A stretch of 64,000 nucleotides of DNA from Paenibacillus planticolens (GTDB lineage: Bacteria > Bacillota > Bacilli > Paenibacillales > NBRC-103111): NCBI RefSeq assembly GCF_013141725.1, contig NZ_WHNZ01000007.1, positions 124,001 to 188,000 of the forward strand, in the 5' to 3' direction. The notes beneath the pieces were generated by a model. The model searched no databases. It was given only the letters and a program-made list of their open reading frames with translations, and had not been told where the DNA came from. Position numbers and translations under genes: made by a program. How positions within the stretch are numbered: the first letter of the stretch is position 1; the number at the start of each line of letters is the position of its first letter. Of the stretch, positions 50,451 to 60,088 are shown one piece after another.

Positions 50451-51329
50451 CTATCCAACACTTATTGCGATTATGGCAATGAGTCCCGTCATCATGCCGG
50501 CCACCCCGAATTTCGACACGCGTTCTTTGAACAAAATAAAGGAGAGCAACGATATGGAGACAATCATACTTCCGTTCACAATCGGAAATAACAAGACGCC
50601 TGACATTTTACCCGATAAAAAAGCAATGATGGCATTAGCTCCGCCCGTTGTCACTGCCACTCCTAGCGTATAGGGCCATGAAGTCGTTGTCAGACTGACA
50701 AAGGATGCCTTTTGCGGGCGGAAGATCAGCATACCTAACGCAGCAGCTATAGTAGCCGTAGCAAAGGATACCGTCATATATTCGATTACTTCGCCGCCAC
50801 CAAGCTGACTCTGATGGAACTTAGAACATACGGATAAAGCTCCATTCAATAAAAAGGCTAATACACAGTACAAGTACCAAATTGGCCTCGGCTTTTGGCT
50901 AACTCCTTTGCCAAGGATGCTGATGCAATAGAAAGAGATCAGAAAAAGGCCTATTCCAATTATTTTCCATAAGCCTAGCGACTCATGCCATAGCAGCACA
51001 CTCACCACAACCGGAAGCAGCATACTGGAAGAGAAATAAAACGTCGAATACGATAGCGGTCCAGAATCCATCGCGCTTGAATAGACGAACATCGTCAAGA
51101 CGAATATGACGCCAAAGCATGTACCCACAATAAGTGTGACCGGACTAAAATGATGATGGCCAGAAAGAAAAGCATACCCGGCAAATCCAACTGCAATGAA
51201 CAAGGAATAACTGGCATGGAAGGCAAAATTGTCGCCATGACCGCCACGAGCATGCCCCCGAAATAACTTAAGAATAAGCGATTGACCTACGAGCAGCGCT
51301 GCTGCAACCGCAGTTAACAAGCCATACAC
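50451..51329 (-). CDS. DMT-superfamily transporter
   Basis: A 292-residue protein with ten predicted membrane helices, in the EamA/DMT style: short helices with a repeated half (AMDSGPLSYSTFYFSSSMLLPVVVSVLLWHESL and FPIVNGSMIVSISLLSFILFKERVS). The glucose/ribose DMT porters share this look. It lies between the PIG-L and Gfo/Idh/MocA genes in the sugar locus, so it may carry a pathway sugar. GTG 51329 behind AGGGAGA. Confidence 0.85.
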   Translation of the reverse strand: MYGLLTAVAAALLVGQSLILKLFRGHARGGHGDNFAFHASYSLFIAVGFAGYAFLSGHHHFSPVTLIVGTCFGVIFVLTMFVYSSAMDSGPLSYSTFYFSSSMLLPVVVSVLLWHESLGLWKIIGIGLFLISFYCISILGKGVSQKPRPIWYLYCVLAFLLNGALSVCSKFHQSQLGGGEVIEYMTVSFATATIAAALGMLIFRPQKASFVSLTTTSWPYTLGVAVTTGGANAIIAFLSGKMSGVLLFPIVNGSMIVSISLLSFILFKERVSKFGVAGMMTGLIAIIAISVG

Positions 51330-51363
51330 AGTTTATCTCTCCCTCTTGTTTGCCTCCCCGCTC

Positions 51364-52197
51364 CTACTCTCCCCACGTAAACATAGGGAACAGTTGTTCC
51401 ATTTCCTCTTGACTCGGCTTTCTGCTGTATCTGGCCATTTCGAATGGCTCCGCATACACCACTTTGTTGGCATGCTCTGCGCCATAATATTTCTCAAGAA
51501 TCGGCTTCATCTCTTGGGATACACGGAAGAATGACTCCCAGCCCCGTAAAAGGAAGTTTCTTTTATCCGCCCACAGCTCCGGAACCTCTTCCGTAAATTT
51601 GCCCTGCCATGGAGCAAATTCGTAAAATTGCGTAGCGTGCGCGTCGCAGCCCAGCAGCTTTTGCTCCAGCACTGACTCAAAATCAATAACAATGCTAGGC
51701 GTATAATAAGGACGCATGGAATAATCAGGCATCAGTAGGAAAATGGGTGACTTCTCCAAACAAGGCACTTCCGGAACGCAGTTAGGCGTGAGCGCAATGA
51801 AGGAGGCGGCATCACTTACCAATTTCCCCGCATACCGATTATCGGCATGACGGCCGCCTTCGGGGTGGAACGTAATGACAATATCCGCCTTCCATTCACG
51901 AATCAATCGAATCACTTTTTTACGAGTTTCAACATTAGGTTCCAGCTCGCCGTCAGGAATATCCAGCACTTCATACTCGATGACGCCAAGACGCTTTGCA
52001 GCCTCATCGGCTTCTTTTTTCCGGCGCTGAACCAGATCGTCTCCCATTTGGCTAAAATGTCCCGCACTGCCGTTCGTTAAGGATACAAATTTCACTTTAT
52101 GCCCCATAGAAGCATACAAAGCAGCCGTGCCCCCTGCATAAATATCCGGCTCATCCGGATGCGCTCCAATGACAATGACTCGAATTTCTTTATTCAT
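51364..52197 (-). CDS. PIG-L family deacetylase
   Basis: A 277-residue PIG-L enzyme. The zinc motif AHPDEPD (12-18, ligands His13 and Asp15/16) and the second HPEGGRHADNRYAG motif (about 112-125) are intact. PIG-L enzymes remove acetyl groups from GlcNAc-containing substrates (as in GPI, mycothiol or bacillithiol synthesis) or from diacetylchitobiose. In this sugar locus it may deacetylate an imported N-acetylated sugar. GGAGA precedes the ATG. Confidence 0.9.
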   Translation of the reverse strand: MNKEIRVIVIGAHPDEPDIYAGGTAALYASMGHKVKFVSLTNGSAGHFSQMGDDLVQRRKKEADEAAKRLGVIEYEVLDIPDGELEPNVETRKKVIRLIREWKADIVITFHPEGGRHADNRYAGKLVSDAASFIALTPNCVPEVPCLEKSPIFLLMPDYSMRPYYTPSIVIDFESVLEQKLLGCDAHATQFYEFAPWQGKFTEEVPELWADKRNFLLRGWESFFRVSQEMKPILEKYYGAEHANKVVYAEPFEMARYSRKPSQEEMEQLFPMFTWGE

Positions 52198-52259
52198 AGT
52201 AAATCTTCTCCTTCAGCCTATAAAATGTAGTTGATAGATTGGTTGTTCGTTCCCTTTGA

Positions 52260-53291
52260 TTACAGCTTCAATTCCGTTAACACAGCTCTCAAGTGTTTTT
52301 GCGACGAAGAAAGACGCTCTTCTTTTTGCAAATTATAATGAATGGCTTCATACGCCTTCGGATCCATCATCTCGCCTGCGAGTACCTGCAGTTCCGTCTG
52401 GCGGGCCAGTCGAACCAGCTCCGTTACTTCGACGATGGATAAATCAGGATGCGCCTGTCTCCATACTTCCACATAAATGTCAACGTGCATGAAGCCTTTA
52501 TGGTCTTCAATCTGGATATGCAAATCGGGATCATACGGAGCAATCGCTTGAAATATTTCTTTATAATTCACGATCCCCTCACCGGATGGCTTCACTTGGC
52601 GAACTAATCCGTTATCGGAGAAAAATAAGATGCAATCCTTGGCATGCATTTGATGAATATAAGGAGCAGCCCGCTTAGCAACAGCTACCGGTTCTTCGGC
52701 GCGGGACACCACATTCGCCGTATCGAGCGCTACGCCCAGCACATCATCGCCAATCTCTTCTATCATTCTAATAATCTCGTAAGACGTAATTTCTTCATGG
52801 GTTTCCAGATTAATCCGGGTACCCGTATCTCGAAGCGTCGGAGCTATTTTTTGGATAAAACGCGTTGTCGCTTGAAGCTGTTCCTCCCAAGTCACATCGG
52901 TTCTAAATCGATCGTAGACATGGTAGCCGATGTGCTTGCCTTTCCAGCCGGCCGTTACACCAATGAGCTCCTTAGCGCCGATGGATGCGGCTGCATGAAT
53001 CATTTTCTCTACAGCCAGTTTATAATCTCCGCCTCCCAGCTGCCACACCTCAGGCGTTTCATTCGTGTTAAATGGATTCACGCGGCCGATGCCGAAATCG
53101 ATGTACAACCCAAGCTCATCTGCACATTGTTTAGCTGCTTTCATCTCGCCCAAATCCAGCGTTTCGGAAACGGCCATCGGATTTTTATAGTAAACGCCGT
53201 CATAACCGTCTCTTTTGGCTTTTTCCAATGCTTTATCAACTGGTAAATTTTCATCGTTGTACCCATGATGCATCTCAATGCCGATTTTCAT
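52260..53291 (-). CDS. Sugar phosphate isomerase/epimerase-like TIM barrel
   Basis: A 343-residue protein of the AP endonuclease 2/xylose isomerase-like TIM barrel group. MKIGIEMHHGYNDENLPVDK, KELIGVTAGWKGKHIG, NLETHEEITSYEIIRMIEEI and ALDTANVVSRAEEP with HMHAKDC show the metal-binding Glu, Asp and His layout. It likely isomerises or epimerises a sugar from the locus. It is one of two such barrels here; the other is at 60089. Co-directional with the PIG-L gene, 62 bp apart. Confidence 0.85.
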   Translation of the reverse strand: MKIGIEMHHGYNDENLPVDKALEKAKRDGYDGVYYKNPMAVSETLDLGEMKAAKQCADELGLYIDFGIGRVNPFNTNETPEVWQLGGGDYKLAVEKMIHAAASIGAKELIGVTAGWKGKHIGYHVYDRFRTDVTWEEQLQATTRFIQKIAPTLRDTGTRINLETHEEITSYEIIRMIEEIGDDVLGVALDTANVVSRAEEPVAVAKRAAPYIHQMHAKDCILFFSDNGLVRQVKPSGEGIVNYKEIFQAIAPYDPDLHIQIEDHKGFMHVDIYVEVWRQAHPDLSIVEVTELVRLARQTELQVLAGEMMDPKAYEAIHYNLQKEERLSSSQKHLRAVLTELKL

Positions 53292-53335
53292 GAAGATCTA
53301 CCGCCTTTATTAAAATTAAGCTCTTCTAGCCTTTT

Positions 53336-54910
53336 TCATTGAATAATGCGCTTTCTGTAATCCGTTGGAGTTAAACCCGTATAGGACTTGAAGATAGAAA
53401 CGAAGTATTTGTACTCCTTATAGCCGATCTTTTCGGCAATCTCAAAAACACGGTCGGCAGAGTGAGAAAGCAGAAATTTAGCTTGCTCAATACGAAGCTC
53501 ATTCACATATTCTGTAAAGTTCTTTCCTGCATTTTGCTTAAACATCAAGCTGAAATAATTAGGCGTAATTTGCAGGCTCAAGGCAACGTCCGACGCTTTA
53601 ATATCGCAATAGTGATGCTCGATAATATATTTCTTTGTTTGCTCGATAATCCAATGATTCTTATTGCCGTTCAACGATACAGCCAATTGCGAAAGGCCCC
53701 CGAAATCTTCACGGATCAACCTCTCTATCGCTTCAAAAGAATTGCACGTATGCAAATCAACCGAAGATAAATCCAGTGTCGATGCGGCAAACCCTTCTTT
53801 GAGGTCGTCATTCGGCCATCTATGATAAATCAGCATGCGTAGCTGCTCGTAGGCTTGCAGAACTTCCTTGAGCATATAGCCTTCTGTTCTAAAATGTGCC
53901 AACCACAGCTCAAACGTAACGTCAGCTTCCTGCTGATTTCCTTGAATTAACGCTTCGCTTAATTGCTTTTCCAAATTTTGCGGTAGACGGTGCATGACAG
54001 TCTCTCGTCTTTTGACGCTATCTTCTGCACGGAATATTCGTTTCTCTGGCGCTAGCGGTCTGAACTGCAATACGTTAATAGCTTCCAAGCACGCATGACG
54101 CGCGAGATCTACGGATTGAAAGGATGACGAAACTCCAAGATAGATAGATTCCGGTCCGGTCCAATTGTTGATGACTTCCTTCGCCAAATTCATGAATACA
54201 GAGCTATCAGGGTTTACAGGCCCAATGCAAAAGGTCAGAAGCAAGTTACGATGGAAAAAATAAGAGACTGTCTGAACACCGCATGCCTCGAAAGCTCCCT
54301 CTATTTGTTCACGCCACCGTTGCTGGAAAGAATCCCGGGCCGCTTCGGTCGAGTTATCCAGCCATTGCACATAGCGGTCCATCTGACCTGCAATCATATG
54401 AAGCGAATAAGCTTCCGGAACATCATGAAGCAGCGCTGCTGCACCTGCCGCATAAACAGCTTCACTCTGCATCAGGCTGCTTAACCACTTCACGCCTTCC
54501 TCTCGCACGCGCAGCCGTTCTTGTTCCCGCTCCTGATGCGTTTTTTCGAAAATATTCGCAACTAGTTTCATCAATTCGTCCACATCTACAGGCTTCAATA
54601 AGAAGTCCTCGACACCGAGCCGTATAGCATTGCGGGCATACTCGAATTCATCATATCCGCTGATAATAATCACTTTAATATTGTGTTTAAGCCGCTTTAA
54701 CTCGCGGGTAAGCGCAATTCCGTCCATCTCCGGCATACAGATATCAGTAAGAACTAAGTCAACATCGTTGTTCGCGATGAATTCGAGCGCTTCTTGACCG
54801 TCATATGCCTCTCCGATCACTTCCACACCGATGTTCGCCCAAGGTACGGTGGATTGCAGACCCTGACAAATAATCGGTTCATCGTCTACAATCAGCATTT
54901 TTATGCTCAT
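53336..54910 (-). CDS. YesN-type response regulator with AraC output
   Basis: A 524-residue response regulator. The receiver (1-125) has DD (9-10), the phosphoacceptor Asp in LVLTDICMPEMDG (about 56), and Lys in LLKPVDVDE. The middle 300 residues are variable. The C-terminal AraC pair (about 425-522) has the IKASDVALSLQITPNYFSLMFKQNAGKNF helix and KIGYKEYKYFVSIFKSYTGLTPTDYRKR signature. It is the partner of the histidine kinase gene, which overlaps it by 4 nt. It probably activates the sugar transport genes. Confidence 0.93.
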   Translation of the reverse strand: MSIKMLIVDDEPIICQGLQSTVPWANIGVEVIGEAYDGQEALEFIANNDVDLVLTDICMPEMDGIALTRELKRLKHNIKVIIISGYDEFEYARNAIRLGVEDFLLKPVDVDELMKLVANIFEKTHQEREQERLRVREEGVKWLSSLMQSEAVYAAGAAALLHDVPEAYSLHMIAGQMDRYVQWLDNSTEAARDSFQQRWREQIEGAFEACGVQTVSYFFHRNLLLTFCIGPVNPDSSVFMNLAKEVINNWTGPESIYLGVSSSFQSVDLARHACLEAINVLQFRPLAPEKRIFRAEDSVKRRETVMHRLPQNLEKQLSEALIQGNQQEADVTFELWLAHFRTEGYMLKEVLQAYEQLRMLIYHRWPNDDLKEGFAASTLDLSSVDLHTCNSFEAIERLIREDFGGLSQLAVSLNGNKNHWIIEQTKKYIIEHHYCDIKASDVALSLQITPNYFSLMFKQNAGKNFTEYVNELRIEQAKFLLSHSADRVFEIAEKIGYKEYKYFVSIFKSYTGLTPTDYRKRIIQ

Positions 54911-56709
54911 CGCTCACCCTCCTTAACACTAGGGGCCGTCGGATCGCTCATGGTCGGCATTAGCGGCATCTTGAGACGAACACAGCTTCCTTCATCTACT
55001 TCAACGATTTCCAAACCGTAGTTTTTACCGGATACGATTACGATACGTTCGTGAATATTGCTTAGCGCATGTCCAAGCCATTCTTCACGAGCCGATCCAT
55101 GTTCAAGCGCATCCTGGATGCTGGCCCTTTGCTGAGCATTGAAACCTTTGCCATTATCCAGTACGTCAATCCATACTTCCTGATCACAACGATAAGCCCG
55201 TACTTGAATACGTCCGCCCGTGCGAACATGAAACCCGTGTTTAATACTGTTTTCAACTAGCGGTTGAATAATTTTATTCAGAATGGGTACTTCTTCTAAT
55301 TGCGATTCCATGAAAATGGAGTAAACCAGCTTCTGACCGAGACGTTTGTGCTGCAGTTCCAGATATGCTCTTACAAAGACCAATTCATCGCGGATCGTTG
55401 TCCATCTTTTATCCCTCGACAAGCTTGTCCGGAAAAATCGCGATAAAGTTTCAATCAGCTGACTCGTCTCCGGAGCCTTCTCCATCCTTGCCGTCCAACG
55501 AATCATATCCAATGTGTTATATAGGAAATGCGGATCGATCTGGCGCATCAGCATGTTTAAATCGGATTCACGCTGCCTGATTTCCAACTTATATTTGTAT
55601 TCGATCAGTTCTTTGATCGTCACGACCATGCGATTGAAGCGATGTCCCAATTCCCCAATCTCATCATGCCACCTCACCACCACGTGCGCCTCGAAGTCCC
55701 CTTTGGACAGCCTCGCCGTTTGCTTCGTTATGGCCAAAATGGGGCGAATAATAGCTACAAAGAAGCCGATCAAGGCAAGAATACCGAGAAACACGATCGT
55801 AATCAGTAATGTTCTAACCGATGATTTAAGCGCATTGGTCTGCTCGGTAATGGTCTCTTGAGGAACCATGGCCACCAATTTCCAGCCATTAATTTGCATA
55901 TTGCGATGAATCACCGCATAGGTGGTGCCGTTATGACGATAAGTTAATGCTTGTTCTGTGGTACTGTTCAGCAGCTGCAGCAGCTGAGAATCAGGATACG
56001 ATTGACCGATTAACGATACATTATTGTGCAGCAGGACACTGCCATCCGCTTTCAAGATGAATGCTGAATCAGGCTTCGACGGAATAACCGACGTCATTAA
56101 TCCGGTAAATTCCGCTTCATCCAATCTGACCGTAATGCGCCCGATCGGTTTCGTTAATTCTTCGTATGAATTAATTTCCCGCAGCATGGAAATCACACGC
56201 TTCGGACCGCTCCATCCACTGATGATCGGATAAGAATCTGTCCAGACGGGTGCTCCCTTCTCCTCAGAAGCAAGCCGATTCCATGATGTCTCAACACCCT
56301 CGACGGGTTCTCCGATCTGCAGCCCATTGCCGTTATAGCCTTGAATCGAAATCGATTTAATATATCGTTTCGATATGAGCTGAAAGGTAACGAAGCCTTC
56401 TACCTGCTGCTTATATTCATAGTATTTTTCCATATTTACAGGGATAAAAGGCGTTGTCATAAATAACCGGAATTCATCTTTATAGATCATATAATCCGAC
56501 ATATCTTGAATCGCTTTAATTTTATCGGATAAATTGAGTTCAATCGCTCGCAAGTTATTTTCCGTCGTTGTCGTAAATTGGTTGCGAAGAATCTGATCAT
56601 AGCGGAGTAACACCATGTTGCTGACGAATAATGTCGGAAAAGTGACCAGTAAGACGAAAATAATGGATGCCTTCCATTTCAGGCTCATTCTTTTCAAGCT
56701 GATTTTCAT
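54907..56709 (-). CDS. YesM-type sensor histidine kinase
   Basis: A 600-residue membrane kinase. Membrane helix 1 is at about 15-34, followed by an extracellular Cache-like domain to about 290, helix 2 at about 293-318, and a HAMP region. The His_kinase segment IDPHFLYNTLDMIRWTARME (about 393-412) holds the phosphorylated His, and the ATPase domain has VENSIKHGF and DNGKGF. This is the YesM pattern for carbohydrate sensing. It is linked with the YesN-type regulator and the ABC genes. AGAGGA lies before the ATG. Confidence 0.93.
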   Translation of the reverse strand: MKISLKRMSLKWKASIIFVLLVTFPTLFVSNMVLLRYDQILRNQFTTTTENNLRAIELNLSDKIKAIQDMSDYMIYKDEFRLFMTTPFIPVNMEKYYEYKQQVEGFVTFQLISKRYIKSISIQGYNGNGLQIGEPVEGVETSWNRLASEEKGAPVWTDSYPIISGWSGPKRVISMLREINSYEELTKPIGRITVRLDEAEFTGLMTSVIPSKPDSAFILKADGSVLLHNNVSLIGQSYPDSQLLQLLNSTTEQALTYRHNGTTYAVIHRNMQINGWKLVAMVPQETITEQTNALKSSVRTLLITIVFLGILALIGFFVAIIRPILAITKQTARLSKGDFEAHVVVRWHDEIGELGHRFNRMVVTIKELIEYKYKLEIRQRESDLNMLMRQIDPHFLYNTLDMIRWTARMEKAPETSQLIETLSRFFRTSLSRDKRWTTIRDELVFVRAYLELQHKRLGQKLVYSIFMESQLEEVPILNKIIQPLVENSIKHGFHVRTGGRIQVRAYRCDQEVWIDVLDNGKGFNAQQRASIQDALEHGSAREEWLGHALSNIHERIVIVSGKNYGLEIVEVDEGSCVRLKMPLMPTMSDPTAPSVKEGER

Positions 56710-56778
56710 GATGCGAATCCTCTTTTCGGCCTTTTCCTACATTATAATCGAAATCAACCTGAAACCTTTTGCGATATA

Positions 56779-57609
56779 TCAACCTTTTACAGCGCCAACC
56801 GTCATCCCTTGCACTAACTGCTTCTCCAGCGCTAGATAGACCGTAAGAATAGGAAGCAGCGCCATCCCGAGCGCAGCCATTTGCAGGGTGTAGCTCGTCG
56901 TTTCCTTGCTGGCAAAGTTCGATAAACCAAGCGGCAGCGTCTTTAAAGCGGAGTCGTTAATCAGCACAAGGGCGAATAAATATTCATTCCAGTTATAAAT
57001 AAAATTTAGAATAACGACTGTAGCTAGCGCCGGTCTTGTCATCGGTAGAATGATCGACCAGAAAATGCGGTAAACACCGCTGCCGTCCATAATGGCCGAC
57101 TCTTCAATATCTTTCGGATACGATTTCATAAAGCCTACCAAAATGTACACGGTGAGCGATAAATGAAAAGCCACATAGGCCAGGATGAGCGATAAATGCG
57201 TATTCAGCAGTCCGATTTTATTCATCGTAATAAACGTCGGTATAATCGTAGCGTGAATCGGTATGACCATACCAAGCAAAAAAATGCCGCTTACCAGCTT
57301 TTGTCCTTTGAAAATAAATCGTGATAAGAAATAGGAAGCTAAAGCCCCCAACAGTACCGTTGCAACGACAGCCACAGCCGTGACGAAGATACTGTTCCAA
57401 AAATAGACGCCAAGCTTAGCCACTTTCCATGCTTCCATATAGTTGCTAAAGAACCAAGCTTTCGGCCAAGTGAGCGGATGCTTTGAGTAATCCTGCTCGC
57501 TTTTGAATGAGTTCATCAACATCCACAAGATAGGCATGATATTAAAAACGCCGATGATACTTAAAAATGCATAGATAAGAGACTTTTTCCAAACTGGAGC
57601 TTTTCCCAT
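56779..57609 (-). CDS. Carbohydrate ABC transporter permease (MalG-type)
   Basis: A 276-residue permease with six membrane helices. The EAA loop near the end of the protein (about 180-205) reads DIEESAIMDGSGVYRIFWSIILPMTRPA, the ATPase-contact motif EAAxxDGxxxxxxxxxIxLPxxxP. It forms the inner membrane channel with the MalF-type permease encoded upstream. No ATPase gene is in the locus; MsmX-like shared ATPases serve such importers. Confidence 0.94.
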   Translation of the reverse strand: MGKAPVWKKSLIYAFLSIIGVFNIMPILWMLMNSFKSEQDYSKHPLTWPKAWFFSNYMEAWKVAKLGVYFWNSIFVTAVAVVATVLLGALASYFLSRFIFKGQKLVSGIFLLGMVIPIHATIIPTFITMNKIGLLNTHLSLILAYVAFHLSLTVYILVGFMKSYPKDIEESAIMDGSGVYRIFWSIILPMTRPALATVVILNFIYNWNEYLFALVLINDSALKTLPLGLSNFASKETTSYTLQMAALGMALLPILTVYLALEKQLVQGMTVGAVKG

Positions 57610-57630
57610 ACTTGGCCTCCGCTTTTCCTG

Positions 57631-58503
57631 TTAGTTATCCTTGTTAGTAAATTTGTTGGCCACATAGATGACAATCAAGCTGAATGCCAAAATAAAGATG
57701 GAAACCGCGCTGCCGTATCCGAATCGTAATGACGTAAATGAATTATTGTACATATAAATCGTCATAACCTCTGTGTTATGCGCAGGCCCACCCGCCGTCA
57801 TGACATAAATGAGATCGAATACCCGGAAACTGTTGCTGATCGAGAATATGACCGTCACCCAGAGCGTGTCTCTAATCATCGGCAGGGTAACGAAGAGCAC
57901 TCGCTTTAACCCAGTAGCGCCATCCATTTCTGCAGCCTCAATAACTTCGTTTGAAACACCCTGCAAGGCCGATAAGAAAATGACCATGAAAAATCCGCAA
58001 TTTTGCCAAATGTAGGTGATACATAGGGACACCATTGCCCAATTGGGATCACCCAGCCAATTATGCTGCCAGGCATCTAAGCCAACGGCACTCAGAATGC
58101 CATTAATAAATCCATATTCTGTGTTATATAGCATCCCCCATGTGAGGGATACTATAACAGATGAGATAACGACTGGGAAAAACCCAATGGTCCTGAATAT
58201 CTTGATGCCTTTTAATGGTCGGTTGAGCAGCAGGGCCAGTAACAAACCAAGCGGGATTTGAAAGATAAGGCTGGCTCCCATCATGATGATGTTGTTCTTA
58301 ACTGCGCTCCAAAAAACGATGTCTTTGACAATTTCAATGAAATTATCCAAACCGACGAAAACCGCTGGGGAGAACCCGTCCCAATTGAGAAATGAGTAGT
58401 AGAATGAGATGGCTATGGGCAGAACGGCAATGCCGAGATAGATGACAAGGGAGGGCAGTATGCCTAGGAATATCGCCAATCTTACTCTTTTTAATGTATG
58501 CAA
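57631..58503 (-). CDS. Carbohydrate ABC transporter permease (MalF-type)
   Basis: A 290-residue permease with six membrane helices. The EAA motif is EVIEAAEMDGATGLKRVLFVTLPMIRDTL (about 182-210). It pairs with the MalG-type permease 21 bp downstream. It starts at TTG 58503 behind GGGAGGAG. It lies just after the binding protein gene, in the usual order of a three-part sugar importer. Confidence 0.94.
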   Translation of the reverse strand: MHTLKRVRLAIFLGILPSLVIYLGIAVLPIAISFYYSFLNWDGFSPAVFVGLDNFIEIVKDIVFWSAVKNNIIMMGASLIFQIPLGLLLALLLNRPLKGIKIFRTIGFFPVVISSVIVSLTWGMLYNTEYGFINGILSAVGLDAWQHNWLGDPNWAMVSLCITYIWQNCGFFMVIFLSALQGVSNEVIEAAEMDGATGLKRVLFVTLPMIRDTLWVTVIFSISNSFRVFDLIYVMTAGGPAHNTEVMTIYMYNNSFTSLRFGYGSAVSIFILAFSLIVIYVANKFTNKDN

Positions 58504-58545
58504 TTTGTTTCTCCTCCCGCTTTCGTTACGCTTGCAGCGATTCGA

Positions 58546-59880
58546 CTATTTCTTTAATTTGTTTTGCACAGACTGAATTTCCTCAGCGATTTGCGCGGAC
58601 GTTTTTTGCTTCGTCAAGATGGCTTGTAGCCCGTTTTGCAAAGATTCATTCACCGAAGTAGCCAGCGTTTGGTCGATAATCGTCGTCGTTCCTTTGCTAT
58701 TGAGCTCAACCATTTCCTTCATATAGTTGTTGGCACTTGAAGCAAGTTCCATTTTAGCCGGTACAATAATACCTTTGGCATTCAAGTCCTTATACAAGTC
58801 GTTGCTGTAGAAAAATTTCAAGAATTTATAGGCAGCTGCTTTCTTGTCTTTATCCTTTTCGAGATCCGCGTTCAGTGCCAAGCCGAATTGGTAGTTGCCT
58901 GAAGAAGTTTGCGGATTACCCTTGCCGCCTTCCACTTGCGGGAACAATGCAATGCCGATATTCGCTCCGTTGTCGTTTGTTTGTCTGTATTTCGCATCGA
59001 TCGTAGATGTCGTCATGCTCATTGCAGCTTTGCCTTGCAGAAAGTAGTTTTGCTCTTGAACGGTATCGATCGTGTTGATATCTTGGTTAAACGCACCCAG
59101 GTTGGTTAACTCTTCAATGACACCGAGCGATTTTACAAAGTCTGGATCCGTAAATTTCGCTTCCCCGGCAGCCGCTTTTTCCAAATATCCGGTGCCAGCG
59201 ATTCGGTCCGTAATAATGGACATGAAAGAGGATTGCAACGGCCATCTGTCTTTGTTGCCGACAACGATTGGCGTAATGTTAGCCGCTTTCAACTTTTTGA
59301 CCATATTCACAAATTCCGTGTAAGTCTTAGGGAACTCTTTATAACCGACTTGTGCGAGCAGCTCTTTGTTGTAATAAATGACATCGGCATACGTCAGCTT
59401 GGCCGGAACCGCATAATGCTTGCCATTGATGCTGTAAGCTTCCAAAGCTTCTTTGGGTAGAATGTCTTTCCAGTTATCAAGGATTTCATCGATGGGCATT
59501 AATAAACCCGCTTCCACGTAAGGCCTCAACGCTGCTCTCGGCTGGAAAACAGCCATGTCTGGAAGGGTACGTCCAGTAGCTTGAGTTTGCAGCTTGGTCG
59601 GATATTGGTTGGAAGGAACCTCTTCCACTTCAATCGTGATATTTTTGTTTTCATCTTGGAATTGTTTGATTCTCGCTTTGAAGATTTCATTATCTACATT
59701 CGGGTTCGTCCAGTTGTGCATCATTTTCAGCGTAACTGGTTTCTGTGCATTTGGCGTTGCACTAGCGTTCCCGTCCGGCTTTCCACAGCCTGTTAACGAT
59801 ACAGCAACTGCTGCAGTTAACGTAAGCATTGTCATTGTTTTAAGAATCCCTGGTTTAGCTTTACCTCTAGCTCTCAGCAT
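58546..59880 (-). CDS. Extracellular sugar-binding lipoprotein
   Basis: A 444-residue solute-binding protein. The signal peptide has a lipobox (VSLTGCGKPDG), with Cys32 expected to be lipidated. The mature part has the cluster B sugar-binder layout: VTLKMMHNWTNPNVDNEIFK at the start, LPDMAVFQPRAALRPYVEAG, and DVIYYNKELLAQVGYKEFPKTYTEFV (about 165-190). It is anchored outside the membrane and delivers sugar to the two permeases. The strongest promoter candidate in the locus, with an overlapping CRE, lies upstream. Confidence 0.94.
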   Translation of the reverse strand: MLRARGKAKPGILKTMTMLTLTAAVAVSLTGCGKPDGNASATPNAQKPVTLKMMHNWTNPNVDNEIFKARIKQFQDENKNITIEVEEVPSNQYPTKLQTQATGRTLPDMAVFQPRAALRPYVEAGLLMPIDEILDNWKDILPKEALEAYSINGKHYAVPAKLTYADVIYYNKELLAQVGYKEFPKTYTEFVNMVKKLKAANITPIVVGNKDRWPLQSSFMSIITDRIAGTGYLEKAAAGEAKFTDPDFVKSLGVIEELTNLGAFNQDINTIDTVQEQNYFLQGKAAMSMTTSTIDAKYRQTNDNGANIGIALFPQVEGGKGNPQTSSGNYQFGLALNADLEKDKDKKAAAYKFLKFFYSNDLYKDLNAKGIIVPAKMELASSANNYMKEMVELNSKGTTTIIDQTLATSVNESLQNGLQAILTKQKTSAQIAEEIQSVQNKLKK

Positions 59881-59947
59881 CTTACAATCAACTCTCCCTG
59901 TTGTGGTTTTCTACATGTTTACCATTAGCTCTCTCATGTATGTACTC

Positions 59948-59976
59948 ATTATAAAATCAAACTGAAAGCGTTCACA
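59948..59976 (-). promoter_or_regulatory. Predicted promoter with overlapping CcpA (CRE) site
   Basis: TGTGAACGCTTTCA (minus strand, 59976-59963) matches the CRE consensus TGWAANCGNTNWCA on the plus strand at all positions. TATAAT (59953-59948) lies 17 bp after TGTGAA (59976-59971), which would be a weak -35 box inside the CRE. CcpA binding there should block transcription of the sugar-binding protein gene when glucose is present. Confidence 0.75.
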
Positions 59977-60051
59977 TACCTGAAAACTACAATATCATCC
60001 CACAAATCTATGCTTAGGGGAATTTATAATAAACTTTTGAGTCTCTACTTA

Positions 60052-60080
60052 TAAAAAAAAGCCGCGATTTACGCGGCGCT
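60052..60080 (-). terminator. Terminator after the TIM-barrel gene at 60089
   Basis: GCCGCG and CGCGGC form a perfect stem with a 5-nt loop, followed by eight T on the minus strand. It separates the AraC/TIM-barrel unit from the ABC transporter unit. Confidence 0.9.
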
Positions 60081-60088
60081 AATTATTG

